Of a stretch of DNA of 64,000 bases, positions 31,601 to 39,309 are shown one piece after another. The stretch is from assembly GCF_002211765.1 (NCBI RefSeq), contig NZ_CP022133.1, positions 2,232,001 through 2,296,000 on the forward strand, given 5' to 3'. How positions within the stretch are numbered: position 1 is the stretch's first letter; each line of letters opens with the position of its first letter. Made by a program: the position numbers and the translations under genes. The notes beneath the pieces are model-generated. The model had not been told where the DNA came from, did not search any database, and was given only the letters and a program-made list of their open reading frames with translations. This stretch comes from Idiomarina piscisalsi. GTDB lineage: Bacteria; Pseudomonadota; Gammaproteobacteria; Enterobacterales; Alteromonadaceae.

Positions 31601-32472
31601 GTTTGATAACTGTCATTAGGGTTTTGTAGCTCAGCAGCACCTTTAAACCAAAACGCAACCGACACCGTGTTTGAGTTCATCGCTTCGTTTACATTAGGTA
31701 CCCGAACTCGGTTATTACCGTCAAAGCGACCATAACGGCAAGTACTGTCACCATTGAATTCAAAGGCTGGGTTAAAGCCGGACGTGAATGCGTAACTGAT
31801 TGCAGTACCGTTGTAACCGTAGCTGGATGAATCAACAACTTCTCCGGCAGCACCACTCCAGCTCAACTCATCGAAATGCCAGTAACCAATAGCCTCAGGG
31901 AGTGTTTGCGAACAGTCACCCACGTTACCGGGCGTATTACAGGTTTCGCCATTAATAGATCCACCGTTGTTGTTGATTACCGGCGCGTTGACATCTCCGT
32001 TTACCGTACTGTCGGCACCGATAGTCACCGTTCCAGATGCGCTGAGATCACCATCCACAGTAACGTTATCACCTAAGGTAATATTACCGTCGGAACGAAT
32101 ATCCCCGGTCACCGTTGTTCCATCACTGATAATGACATCACCATCGCTGTCAAACGACGCATTAACCGAACTGTTCGGTCCGATAGTGGTCTGCCCCCCT
32201 GACAGAAACTGCATATCGAGTGAAGGGCCTTTACTGTTTATGGTGACGCCTTCACCAAAATCGACCGCTTCAACAATAATGACCACGCCCTCGTTACCGG
32301 TCACTTCGATTTCGTCGCCGCTGTTAAGGGTTAAGGTGCCACAGGTGTATGTTGTTCCACTTTGTGTGCAGCCTGGTAGGCTTTGGTTTGGTAAGTTATA
32401 TTTTTTAGCTTCAACCACAAACGTCGTTAATAAGCTAAGTAAAAAGACAAACAATAGGGCGTAGCGCTTCAT
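28669..32472 (-). CDS. mshQ: MshQ, large MSHA pilus-associated protein with LamG domain
   Basis: The last gene of the MSHA locus, encoding a 1267-residue secreted protein; family members are proposed tip-adhesin-like components. A signal peptide (1-22, ending VEA) is followed by about five short repeats at about 75-165 (for example DGNITLGDNVTVDGDLSASG), which resemble bactofilin-like beta-helix turns. A LamG/concanavalin-like domain spans about 194-420 (AIGYWHFDEL to DEVYVSNG). A second strand-rich segment with an FWWWNRSR patch lies near 505-590, and a long C-terminal MshQ/DUF6701-type region follows. The adhesin role is inferred. It begins one base after mshP. Confidence 0.85.
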   Translation of the reverse strand: MKRYALLFVFLLSLLTTFVVEAKKYNLPNQSLPGCTQSGTTYTCGTLTLNSGDEIEVTGNEGVVIIVEAVDFGEGVTINSKGPSLDMQFLSGGQTTIGPNSSVNASFDSDGDVIISDGTTVTGDIRSDGNITLGDNVTVDGDLSASGTVTIGADSTVNGDVNAPVINNNGGSINGETCNTPGNVGDCSQTLPEAIGYWHFDELSWSGAAGEVVDSSSYGYNGTAISYAFTSGFNPAFEFNGDSTCRYGRFDGNNRVRVPNVNEAMNSNTVSVAFWFKGAAELQNPNDSYQTMLLLGEGTTETSAGRFEVYRQDDSDGGGLYFEVRKNNGDLLTIEAGNTNNGSENLFDDEWHHLAASYNSDNNVLYIYIDGELIDTNSYGGDTKLNDSAQPTLYIGGQSGPQNSFRGEIDEVYVSNGVFTTTTAAILYYKTRPCAYARPQCSDVWPQAFSPLNDVPLPFDLPDRALNSQLPEALQPTDYLRAGDFGDVGANYSTNGQTSRVYIDGDLTIQSGRRINMAGEANELILIVTGDLYLERDVEINGFIYVSGNLFFERSFWWWNRSRIEGGLSLDGQASAYGFFGFFAPSIEYRSPAEPLDGGSFCNAGDVDPPVTAPHHYRLSYASPVLTCEAADVTVEACADASCSSYASVSSSVFLSENAGDWGQNPVAASPVATTQLSQTEAGTYTLAIDDIETTPGALNPTQCYMNGNFNSDCSITFNDTGLKFDSIGTQTSGDSFLTNLSVVRTNDNTRACEVISEQISQVDMGMHCVNPGSCSDFSEFPYAQMSIDQALINELQDDGSGSFTGWTPVTANFQAGQQALEVQYGDAGKVSLRAKAQLPNGKVIEGVSNEFVYKPASIGMETVSTYSGDILAKAGEPFFMALQALNSGEQVTPNFGRETPQESLDLAVAVDAVAPAEVNGELDNSASFSAQSVVNVRFENDSISYSEVGSAKVTAKVADANYLGAGSVTTEHTLGRFIPYEFEPLTAEFDGACTDFYYMGQAQPIVLSAQAVNASGELTLNYTGSLAKATPLFYAYDSSENQLVDHNVNYDGVWEWTDGVGQFTGSASVTVSRLSSGQPDGPFRDYILGWQLDDQEDNNFYSTLQNSVLPASPGATKLDTANLYYGRFSLQDTYAAMDDVMPIAGTVEYWESGEFFVNDSDNCTVIERNAVNLLDESMASLEPEPINVQLANGLLSSPDKDINELFRWVSSGTDEPYSFGFEVEVPAYLQYDWAGNSAYDDNPQAEGTFGIYRGRDRQIYWRELGW

Positions 32473-32473
32473 A

Positions 32474-32920
32474 TCAGTTCTCCACCCGCGTCTCTATTTG
32501 CAGCTCTCGCGATGCTCGCTGTTCACCCGCTTCGCATAATGCGCTCGAGGTGATGACAATGTGAGTATATGTTGTATTCGACTCATCGGTGTATTCAGCG
32601 CTGCTACAGCTAACGTCCGCGCTACACTGCTCAAGACTCTGATTGCCGGCAAAGGTGTACTCAACCGCATCAACACCGCAACTGGTATCAGGTGCACTGC
32701 CTAAAGGATAAACCGTCATCATCGCTTGTTCCAAACCTGACTGCGCAGCTAAATAACTGCGTGCACCGAGCACTTCGATGACCACGCTCTCAGAAGAGGT
32801 TCTCAGCAAACTGGCCAGTGCCGTAACCAGTCCTCCAAGCACGACAATCACAAACACCGCAATAACCAAGGTGTTGCCTCGTTGTTTATTTATTGGCTTG
32901 AAAGGGCTGTTATGGCGCAT
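32474..32920 (-). CDS. mshP: MshP, minor pilin-like protein
   Basis: A 148-residue protein with a type IV prepilin-like start: KQRGNTLVIAVFVIVVLGGL, where the Gly-Asn junction replaces Gly-Phe and the usual Glu at +5 is absent, as in PilX/MshP proteins. Four Cys are in the C-terminal half. I set the start at 32920 (MRHNSPFKPINKQRG), 11 bases inside mshO, rather than 32971, which adds a long hydrophilic leader. A GAGGTG site lies upstream at slightly long spacing. Confidence 0.85.
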   Translation of the reverse strand: MRHNSPFKPINKQRGNTLVIAVFVIVVLGGLVTALASLLRTSSESVVIEVLGARSYLAAQSGLEQAMMTVYPLGSAPDTSCGVDAVEYTFAGNQSLEQCSADVSCSSAEYTDESNTTYTHIVITSSALCEAGEQRASRELQIETRVEN

Positions 32921-33695
32921 TGGGAATGTGCACCTCGCGATAATAGAAAACTTGCTCTTCCGCATTATCACCGAACTGAAGCTGTATGGTGACTATATTA
33001 TTACTTTGCTGATTATTAGCAGTTACGTCAAAGGGTTCGTCAGAGCTCACCCCTGTCGCCATCAAGTCTCCAGCGGTCCACTCCGTTTGCGCCTGGCTCC
33101 ATCCATAGTCACTAATTCTAAACAGACTTCCCGCGCTTAGGCAAAAACTTACTGGCGGGCTGCCAATGTAAGCTCTTTTTAACGGGGACTCTTTTGCAAA
33201 CTGACTCCCTTCTTCTAATGGCAAGTTATTATCGACACTGGTAGCAGAGTAAGCACCGTCAATATTAGCGTAACGCTGTGGGGTATCCGCGTAGATGTAA
33301 TTAGGCCGTGTCGCATATATAAAGACGCGTTCGGTACCGTCGAGCGCCCAGCCAATATTGGACGCGTCTGGGCTGCCTGCAAAAGTAACCAACGTCATTT
33401 CATTCGATGAATCGGGCCGAATCGGTGTGGCGTAGTAGGCCCCCACCACTTTCGCGGGAACAAACTCAATACAGTCACCGCTCACACGGACACTATTTGG
33501 AACCGCGCCTCTAATTTCCCGAGTCAGTCGCTCGATAGCAAAGCGGCTTTTCTCAATAGTCTGCAAGCGCTCAGAGCCGGAGCTAAACATTTGTGCACCA
33601 ATGCCCACAAACTGGAAGCTAAAACCTGCAACGATTGCCAGCAAAACAATGACAATAATAAGTTCGATTAAGGTAAAACCTCGTTGCGTGTTCAT
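32910..33695 (-). CDS. mshO: MshO, minor prepilin
   Basis: A 261-residue class III prepilin with the leader MNTQRG cut before FTLIELIIVIVLLAIVAG, by the PilD-type peptidase that is encoded elsewhere. The rest is a globular pseudopilin domain with two Cys (DCIEFVP and SFCLSAG) likely forming a disulfide. The ATG at 33695 shares a base with the mshD stop; a GTG one codon earlier is also possible. Minor pilins of this kind prime fibre assembly. Confidence 0.9.
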   Translation of the reverse strand: MNTQRGFTLIELIIVIVLLAIVAGFSFQFVGIGAQMFSSGSERLQTIEKSRFAIERLTREIRGAVPNSVRVSGDCIEFVPAKVVGAYYATPIRPDSSNEMTLVTFAGSPDASNIGWALDGTERVFIYATRPNYIYADTPQRYANIDGAYSATSVDNNLPLEEGSQFAKESPLKRAYIGSPPVSFCLSAGSLFRISDYGWSQAQTEWTAGDLMATGVSSDEPFDVTANNQQSNNIVTIQLQFGDNAEEQVFYYREVHIPNAP

Positions 33696-34213
33696 CACCA
33701 GTTCCCCTTAACGGAGCTGAACTCAATACTTTCGTCTTGCGGTGTCGTTACGGTGACGGTAATTCTTTTCAACTTATTCGCTTCTTTTTCAGCAACACAA
33801 ACCAGGGCTTCAAAACCGTTATAGCGGTTAGGTGATGAGCCACTGAGCTGGGCGCCGTTAAGCTTCAAACCATTGTAATCGTCGACATCATCAAATTGAG
33901 AGCGCTGAGCTTCTTCTGCATTGGGCGTGCTTCCGTCACTGGGACATGGCGCTGGTGTTGTGCAGCTACCCGAGCCTTCAGAGCAACGGACATACTGGTT
34001 TCCAACATTAGAGTTTTCATCGAACCGGCGCGCCATTATTTCATTCATTAAGCTTTGCCCAACTTCAGTCGCTCTAATCTGCTGCCAGGGGTCAACACTT
34101 TGCCGAAACAGCTGCCCCAACCCTGCGGTAACGACTAACGTCACAATAGCAATAACCACAATGCCCGCAATGAGCTCTATAAGCGTAAAACCGTCGTCTT
34201 GTTTATAGCGCAT
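33695..34213 (-). CDS. mshD: MshD, minor prepilin
   Basis: A 172-residue prepilin with leader MRYKQDDG and FTLIELIAGIVVIAIVTLVV. Four Cys follow, including RCSEGSGSCTTPAPC, in a low-complexity stretch. The ATG at 34213 has AGAGGG at normal spacing; a TTG directly before it is less likely. It begins 11 bases inside mshC. Confidence 0.9.
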   Translation of the reverse strand: MRYKQDDGFTLIELIAGIVVIAIVTLVVTAGLGQLFRQSVDPWQQIRATEVGQSLMNEIMARRFDENSNVGNQYVRCSEGSGSCTTPAPCPSDGSTPNAEEAQRSQFDDVDDYNGLKLNGAQLSGSSPNRYNGFEALVCVAEKEANKLKRITVTVTTPQDESIEFSSVKGNW

Positions 34214-34628
34214 CAATAAAGCCCTCTTTATTAATGCTAATAGTGCGACTAATACCTGAGCTTTCAGTAATAATTACCGCACAGCCACTAACACAATCAT
34301 CCGTTGGCTGCCCCAACGCATTAAAACCTATCGTTAGATCTGCAGGAGAAAACGTGATGTCATCTAAGTTACTCAGCTGAAGGCTATTGTCATCGTCGTA
34401 CGGAGGATTGCCGAAAGTGCTTTCTGTCACAGACACGCTATAGTCGTTCACCGTATCTTGCATCGCCTGCTGTTGAACGGCTCGCAAAATACTCATCACC
34501 TGTAGACGTGTGGTTTGGCTTTTCGTACCGGAATCACTAATAAAAATAGGGCTGGCAGATACGGCTAGGATACCGATAATAACCAGTGTGATAATGAGTT
34601 CAATGAGGGTGAAGCCTTGGGACTTCAT
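34203..34628 (-). CDS. mshC: MshC, minor prepilin
   Basis: A 141-residue prepilin with leader MKSQG and FTLIELIITLVIIGILAVSA. It has two Cys in DDCVSGCAV near the C-terminus. It is separated from mshA by 51 bp containing a strong hairpin, so its expression may be reduced relative to mshA. Its 3' end overlaps mshD. Confidence 0.88.
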   Translation of the reverse strand: MKSQGFTLIELIITLVIIGILAVSASPIFISDSGTKSQTTRLQVMSILRAVQQQAMQDTVNDYSVSVTESTFGNPPYDDDNSLQLSNLDDITFSPADLTIGFNALGQPTDDCVSGCAVIITESSGISRTISINKEGFIDAL

Positions 34629-34646
34629 AGTTGGCCTTAATTTGAA

Positions 34647-34670
34647 AGCCCGCAGAGTAAACTGCGGGCT
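34647..34670 (-). terminator. Hairpin downstream of the major pilin gene
   Basis: AGCCCGCAG (34647-34655) and CTGCGGGCT (34662-34670) form a perfect 9-bp GC-rich stem with a 6-base loop, 9 bp after the mshA stop codon. On the minus strand it is followed by TTTC rather than a long T tract, so it fits a partial terminator or an mRNA 3'-end stabiliser inside the operon. Confidence 0.7.
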
Positions 34671-34679
34671 CCAGTCTAT

Positions 34680-35201
34680 TTAACAACCACTGTCGTCTGT
34701 AACCACAATAGTCGCTTCAGCTGTAGCACTTGTCGCAGCACTATAAGTCAAGTAACACTGAGATGTCGCTATATCACCTGAAGAATACGCGCCACTAGTT
34801 CCAGAACCAGTAACAGAAGATGATTGAGCCATTAAAACAGTGTCCGGCGTCCCTGTGACTACCTCGTAGACCCAGTCACTAGTTAAGTCCGCAGCAAACC
34901 CAGCATCTACAGCCTCAATGATACCTGTAGCAGAAGCATCTGGGTAACCAAATACCAAATCAACATCAGTGCCTTTCACAGAAACCGTAGCAGTCGAGTC
35001 AGTCTCGACACCTTCTACAGCCGCCTTAGAATAAGTCAACTGCATAGCTCCCTTAATAGAGCCTTCCATGCCTTTTAAGGCACTAGTACGAGCGTCACTC
35101 GAAAAATTAATAAACTGAGGTGCGGCGGTTACGGCCAAAATCCCCAAAACTACAATGACAATGATCAGTTCGATCAGAGTAAAACCTTTTTGATTGCGCA
35201 T
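34680..35201 (-). CDS. mshA: MshA, major pilin of the MSHA pilus
   Basis: A 173-residue class III/type IVa prepilin with a six-residue leader MRNQKG and FTLIELIIVIVVLGILAVTA. The body has KGMEGSIKGAMQLTYSKAAV and the C-terminal disulfide loop between the Cys of SQCYLTY and the terminal Cys. Small residues (Ala, Ser, Thr, Gly) dominate, typical for the polymerising subunit. Thirty bp separate it from mshB; the hairpin after its stop may protect the transcript. It is the most probable major subunit because of its typical MshA C-terminal loop; mshB is the alternative. Confidence 0.92.
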   Translation of the reverse strand: MRNQKGFTLIELIIVIVVLGILAVTAAPQFINFSSDARTSALKGMEGSIKGAMQLTYSKAAVEGVETDSTATVSVKGTDVDLVFGYPDASATGIIEAVDAGFAADLTSDWVYEVVTGTPDTVLMAQSSSVTGSGTSGAYSSGDIATSQCYLTYSAATSATAEATIVVTDDSGC

Positions 35202-35231
35202 AATTAAAGCTCTCAGTTGTGATTTAAAAAA

Positions 35232-35846
35232 TTATTGGTTATTGCTGTGAATACTCACGCCGCCATTACGTGGATTATAAACGAAAGCGTTGCCCAGTGT
35301 CAGATAATCATCACCAGATGGCGCATTCGTTTCATTTTTTATGGTGTTCGCCAAGTAGTAAACACACATATCATTGCCAGTTGTCGAATCTTGCGTCACG
35401 TACGTGTAGTAACGCGTCTCCTCCAGGTTAGCAAAGTCTTCTGACACTGTCGGGGCGCCCTGCAATATTGATTGCATGATGCTTGCACAGTCAGATGCCT
35501 GAATATTTTCATCGTGCGCAGCGTTATTATTGCCACTCACTGGATAGCCGGTGTTACCATCGACATAAAGCAACACTTGATCCATCGACACTTCAGCGCC
35601 AGCACCGGTAGACGCAACCCCTTTAGGACGTCCACTCAGCTCCCACTCGCCACGAACAATACCAACAGCGCTGGCAAAGCCTCCGGCAACGCCTTCAAGC
35701 GCCGCATCCTCGGCATCAGAAGAAACGTCCGTAAAGCGCGGAATCGCCGCAGCGGCAAGCAAGCCGAGAATCACCACGACAATTATCAGTTCAATAATGG
35801 TGAAACCCTGTTGTCTCTTCTGTCTATTGCCCATGTTCCCACTCAT
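35232..35846 (-). CDS. mshB: MshB, MshA-like pilin
   Basis: A 204-residue prepilin with a 14-residue leader ending QKRQQG and FTIIELIIVVVILGLLAAAA. Its body resembles MshA (TDVSSDAEDAALEGVAGGFA) but is longer. Two Cys occur (ASDCASIM and NDMCVYYL). AGAGG lies 6 bases before the ATG at 35846; another ATG at 35834 would give a shorter leader. In Vibrio the structural MSHA genes begin here with a second promoter; the 45-bp gap to mshF is AT-rich (TATAAA) but I see no convincing -35. Confidence 0.88.
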   Translation of the reverse strand: MSGNMGNRQKRQQGFTIIELIIVVVILGLLAAAAIPRFTDVSSDAEDAALEGVAGGFASAVGIVRGEWELSGRPKGVASTGAGAEVSMDQVLLYVDGNTGYPVSGNNNAAHDENIQASDCASIMQSILQGAPTVSEDFANLEETRYYTYVTQDSTTGNDMCVYYLANTIKNETNAPSGDDYLTLGNAFVYNPRNGGVSIHSNNQ

Positions 35847-35891
35847 AATTAGCCTCTATAAATCCATTTTATAACAAGTTCTCAACAATGC

Positions 35892-36350
35892 CTACCGGCG
35901 TTTTTCTCGCTGTATCCGACCTTGATCGGCATCAAACCAGAACCATGGTTTCTCATTAATGGCAAAGTAACAGCGGTTTTCATCTTGTCGTGCACTCAGC
36001 GCGCTAGCGGGTATTTCGCCACCTAACTTGCTCCACAGAGCCAAACAGTCATTACTAGCCGACGGCCATCCTTTTTCATTCACCTTAATAAAACCTGCCG
36101 GTGAATCAGCACGTCCAAATAACGCAACAACGCCGGGTTTTCCCTGCCTCAACCACTCTGCCCGAACTAAGCTCACCGCTTCTGAAAACGTCGACAATGC
36201 AACGTCTTTCTCCGTTTCCCGCCAGTGCTGCGGCTCATCAATAAGCAACATTCTCACGGCCACTGCTGACAACAGCAAAAATACTGCAACGACGAGCACA
36301 TTTTGCAATCGCCGAATGCCTCTACGTTCTTGAACGTCATTTTCCGTCAT
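35892..36350 (-). CDS. mshF: MshF, MSHA biogenesis protein
   Basis: A 152-residue bitopic protein with one transmembrane helix near the N-terminus (VLVVAVFLLLSAVAVRML) and a small periplasmic domain with two Cys. Its biochemical role is unclear in the family. The start at 36350 follows the mshG stop by 2 bp and has AGGGA upstream; an earlier in-frame start would lie inside mshG. Confidence 0.82.
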   Translation of the reverse strand: MTENDVQERRGIRRLQNVLVVAVFLLLSAVAVRMLLIDEPQHWRETEKDVALSTFSEAVSLVRAEWLRQGKPGVVALFGRADSPAGFIKVNEKGWPSASNDCLALWSKLGGEIPASALSARQDENRCYFAINEKPWFWFDADQGRIQREKRR

Positions 36351-36352
36351 TA

Positions 36353-37594
36353 TTAACGTCCCTGGTAAGCGCTCATCATGTCCCACATTGGCGTGAAAAT
36401 ACCCAATGCTAATATGAGCACCATAACCGCCACAACAGCAATCATCAGCGGCTCGATACGCGCTGTTAATGTCTTCAGATCATAGTCGGTTTCGCGCTCA
36501 TAATATTCAGCCACTTCCAGCAATAAAGTATCCACACGCCCTGTTTCTTCACCAACTGAAATCATCTGCAAAATCAACGGTGTGAACAGGTTTGACTGCT
36601 TTGCTACGCGAGATAAGTTCTCACCTCGCTCAATGCCACGACGCATTTCAATGACTCGGTTTTCCATCCAGGCATTATCCACGGCTTCCGCCACCAGTGA
36701 CAGTGCCTGCGTTAGTGGCACACCGGCTCCCAGCATGACTGAAAAACTGCGCGCAAAGCGCCCCAACATAGCTCGGCGTAAAATAGAGCCAATAACGGGG
36801 ACTTTCAGTTTCAAGGTGTCCCACATCAGTCGCCCCGGCGGAGTCTCTTTGTAGTATCGAATACCAAAGAAAGCGCCCACCATAAGCGCCAATAGCAGCG
36901 GCCAGTACGAAACAAAAAACTGCGATGACCCTAACAATGCTCTTGTCGCCCATGGCAGCTCCACATTAAAACGCTCAAACATGGAAGCGAACGTGGGAAT
37001 CACAAATATATTCAGTACAAACATCGCAACGACTAAGGCTATCATGACGAAACTCGGGTATCGTGTCGCTGCTTTTATCCGCTTACGGGTATCTTGCTCA
37101 TTTTCCAAATAAACCGCTAACTGCTGAAACGATTCTTCCAGTTGCCCGGTATTTTCACCCACATGGACAATGGCAATAATCAGCCGGGGAAAAATGCCTT
37201 TATGCTTGGCCATAGCTGCTGATAAATTCCGACCCCGCTCGAGCTGCTCGTGAATATCCTTTAACGCGTTTCGTAGACGCTTATTCTGCGTTGTATCGCC
37301 CAGCCCTTCGATAGCACGAAGCATGGGAATCCCCGCCTGAGTCAACGAATACATTTGTCGACAGAATATAATCAACTCGTCGAGAGAGACTTTCGGCTGT
37401 AAGCCATCAGCAACCTTCGTTTTTAACGTATCCCAGCCCGGTATCGCGGTGCTCGCAGCGACATCTTCCTCTATTGCCACCGGTGTCAGACCACGTTTCA
37501 GTAATGCGTCTGCCGCACTTCGCTCGTCACCAGCTTCCACGGCGCCAGTCTGTAACTGACCTTGTTTGTCGCGGGCGCGGTAACGAAACTGCAT
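36353..37594 (-). CDS. mshG: MshG, inner-membrane platform protein (PilC/GspF family)
   Basis: A 413-residue polytopic platform protein of the type IV pilus machine. It has two GspF domains (about 70-190 and 275-395), each with the pattern seen in FCRQMYSLTQAGIPMLRAIE and ARSFSVMLGAGVPLTQALSL, and three main hydrophobic helices. It connects the ATPase MshE to pilin insertion. Its ATG overlaps the mshE stop (TGATG). Confidence 0.95.
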   Translation of the reverse strand: MQFRYRARDKQGQLQTGAVEAGDERSAADALLKRGLTPVAIEEDVAASTAIPGWDTLKTKVADGLQPKVSLDELIIFCRQMYSLTQAGIPMLRAIEGLGDTTQNKRLRNALKDIHEQLERGRNLSAAMAKHKGIFPRLIIAIVHVGENTGQLEESFQQLAVYLENEQDTRKRIKAATRYPSFVMIALVVAMFVLNIFVIPTFASMFERFNVELPWATRALLGSSQFFVSYWPLLLALMVGAFFGIRYYKETPPGRLMWDTLKLKVPVIGSILRRAMLGRFARSFSVMLGAGVPLTQALSLVAEAVDNAWMENRVIEMRRGIERGENLSRVAKQSNLFTPLILQMISVGEETGRVDTLLLEVAEYYERETDYDLKTLTARIEPLMIAVVAVMVLILALGIFTPMWDMMSAYQGR

Positions 37595-39309
37595 CAGATA
37601 TTGTCCTCAACACTTTCTGCCAGGAATAACACTTCTTCGACGGTCGTCACGCCCTGACGCGCATACTCTAATGCAACAGATGCCATCGACTGATAGCCCG
37701 GGTGTCTTTTCGCGGCATGTGCAAAAGCTCGGGTGTCGTTGTCGCGCAGCGCATCCATCATTTCACCGTTCATTTCAAGTAGCTCAAACACACCGATACG
37801 CCCGTGATACCCGGTGTGGTTACAGTTCTGACAGCCAATGCCATGTTTAAACTCAAACTCGCTGCTGCCTTCTAGTAAATGCTCCAGCCACTGCTGTTCT
37901 GCGTCATCGGGCTGATAGTTTTGGGTGCACTTTTCGCAGACCCTGCGAACCAATCGTTGCGCTAATATTCCGCGCAGTGCCGCAGCAACCAAATAAGAAG
38001 GGGCGCCCATATCAATTAAGCGCATAGCACTGGTTATCGCGTCATTGGTGTGCAGTGTCGACAACACCAAGTGGCCGGTAATAGAGCCTCTCAGCCCTAT
38101 TTCTACGGTTTCATGGTCACGCATCTCACCGACCATGATAATGTCCGGGTCCTGACGCAAAGTGGTTCGTAGCACTCGGGCAAAATCGAGGCCTATTTTA
38201 TTATTGACCTGAACCTGAGAAATACGTGGTAAGCGATACTCGACCGGGTCTTCCACGGTAATGACTTTCTTGGCTTCGGTATTCAATTCACTCAGCGCGC
38301 CATAAAGCGTTGTTGTCTTACCGGAGCCCGTTGGACCGGTTACCAAGAGCATGCCGTGTGGTCGCTTAATAAGGGAGCGGACCCGCTTCAGAATATTGTC
38401 GGGCATACCCGTTTGCGCCAGCGACAACAATCCCGCGGACTGATCCAACAAACGCATGACGCATGACTCGCCATATTGAGTCGGCATGGTTGACACACGC
38501 ACATCAATATTGTGCTTGCGAATTTTCATGTTGAAGCGACCGTCCTGAGGCAAGCGACGTTCGGAAATATCCAGCCCCGCCATTAGCTTCAAGCGTAACA
38601 CCAACGCATTGGCTATATTCGTTTCATCCAGTACGTTTTCCTGCAGCACGCCGTCAATACGCTGGCGGATACGCAGTTTGTTTTCATCGGGTTCTATATG
38701 AATATCCGATGCACGAACCTGAACCGCATCTTCAAAAACCGACTGCAGCAACTTGGCAACGGTGGCTTCATCGCCCTCTTCGTCCAGACTCAGCTGACCG
38801 AGTTCAAACTCTGAGGTTTCTTCGTACTCGTCCTGCAGCTGGCTGGCGAAGGTTTCTATTTCTTTCGTGCGGCGGTAGAGATTATCAAACGCACTTAACA
38901 ACTCGCCCTCTGGAACCACCGCTAACTCGACCTGTCGCGGTGCCAGTAGTTGGTTTATTGCATCGATAGAAGACAAATCGGCGGGGTCGCTCATGCCGAC
39001 TAACGCTTCATTCTCGTCCGCTTCGATGACTAATGCCCGATGACGCCGAGCCTGAACTTCCGGCAACAATTTAAAAACTTCAGGCGGTATTCGCCGCTCG
39101 GAGATGCTTAACAGCGGTAACTTGAGTTGCTGTGATAAAAACTCCAGCAATTGATGCTCAGTAATATAGCCAAGGTCGATAAGCGTCGCACCAAGCTTAC
39201 GCCCGGTTTCGCGTTGTTTTTCCAGTGCTGTTTCCAGCTCTTTTTCGCTGATGATTTGCTCATGAACCAACAAATCACCCAACCGCATTTTGAGGCGAGG
39301 ACGTTTCAT
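37594..39309 (-). CDS. mshE: MshE, assembly ATPase of the MSHA pilus
   Basis: A 571-residue GspE/PilB-family hexameric ATPase. An MshEN domain (1-145) comes first, with two tandem 24-residue motifs at about 9-32 (RLGDLLVHEQII...Q) and 38-61 (KLGATLIDLGYI...Q), the pattern that binds cyclic di-GMP in this family. In the first motif the central Gly is Gln. The ATPase core has Walker A GPTGSGKT at about 325-332, the Asp box DPVEYRLP, Walker B DPDIIMVGEMRD, a His box and a tetracysteine zinc motif (CEKC and CQNC). All catalytic parts are intact. A separate retraction ATPase is not in the window. Confidence 0.96.
   Translation of the reverse strand: MKRPRLKMRLGDLLVHEQIISEKELETALEKQRETGRKLGATLIDLGYITEHQLLEFLSQQLKLPLLSISERRIPPEVFKLLPEVQARRHRALVIEADENEALVGMSDPADLSSIDAINQLLAPRQVELAVVPEGELLSAFDNLYRRTKEIETFASQLQDEYEETSEFELGQLSLDEEGDEATVAKLLQSVFEDAVQVRASDIHIEPDENKLRIRQRIDGVLQENVLDETNIANALVLRLKLMAGLDISERRLPQDGRFNMKIRKHNIDVRVSTMPTQYGESCVMRLLDQSAGLLSLAQTGMPDNILKRVRSLIKRPHGMLLVTGPTGSGKTTTLYGALSELNTEAKKVITVEDPVEYRLPRISQVQVNNKIGLDFARVLRTTLRQDPDIIMVGEMRDHETVEIGLRGSITGHLVLSTLHTNDAITSAMRLIDMGAPSYLVAAALRGILAQRLVRRVCEKCTQNYQPDDAEQQWLEHLLEGSSEFEFKHGIGCQNCNHTGYHGRIGVFELLEMNGEMMDALRDNDTRAFAHAAKRHPGYQSMASVALEYARQGVTTVEEVLFLAESVEDNI

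Noticed and set aside
32000..32220. Short-period repeats that might suggest a CRISPR array
   Set aside because: The periodicity is in the protein (beta-helix-like repeats of MshQ); at DNA level the units are imperfect and there are no spacers of fixed length.
31967..32464. Long plus-strand open frame of 165 codons opposite mshQ
   Set aside because: It mirrors the repeat region and signal peptide of mshQ, is Ser/Thr/Pro-rich without a domain, and lacks any promoter or start signal.
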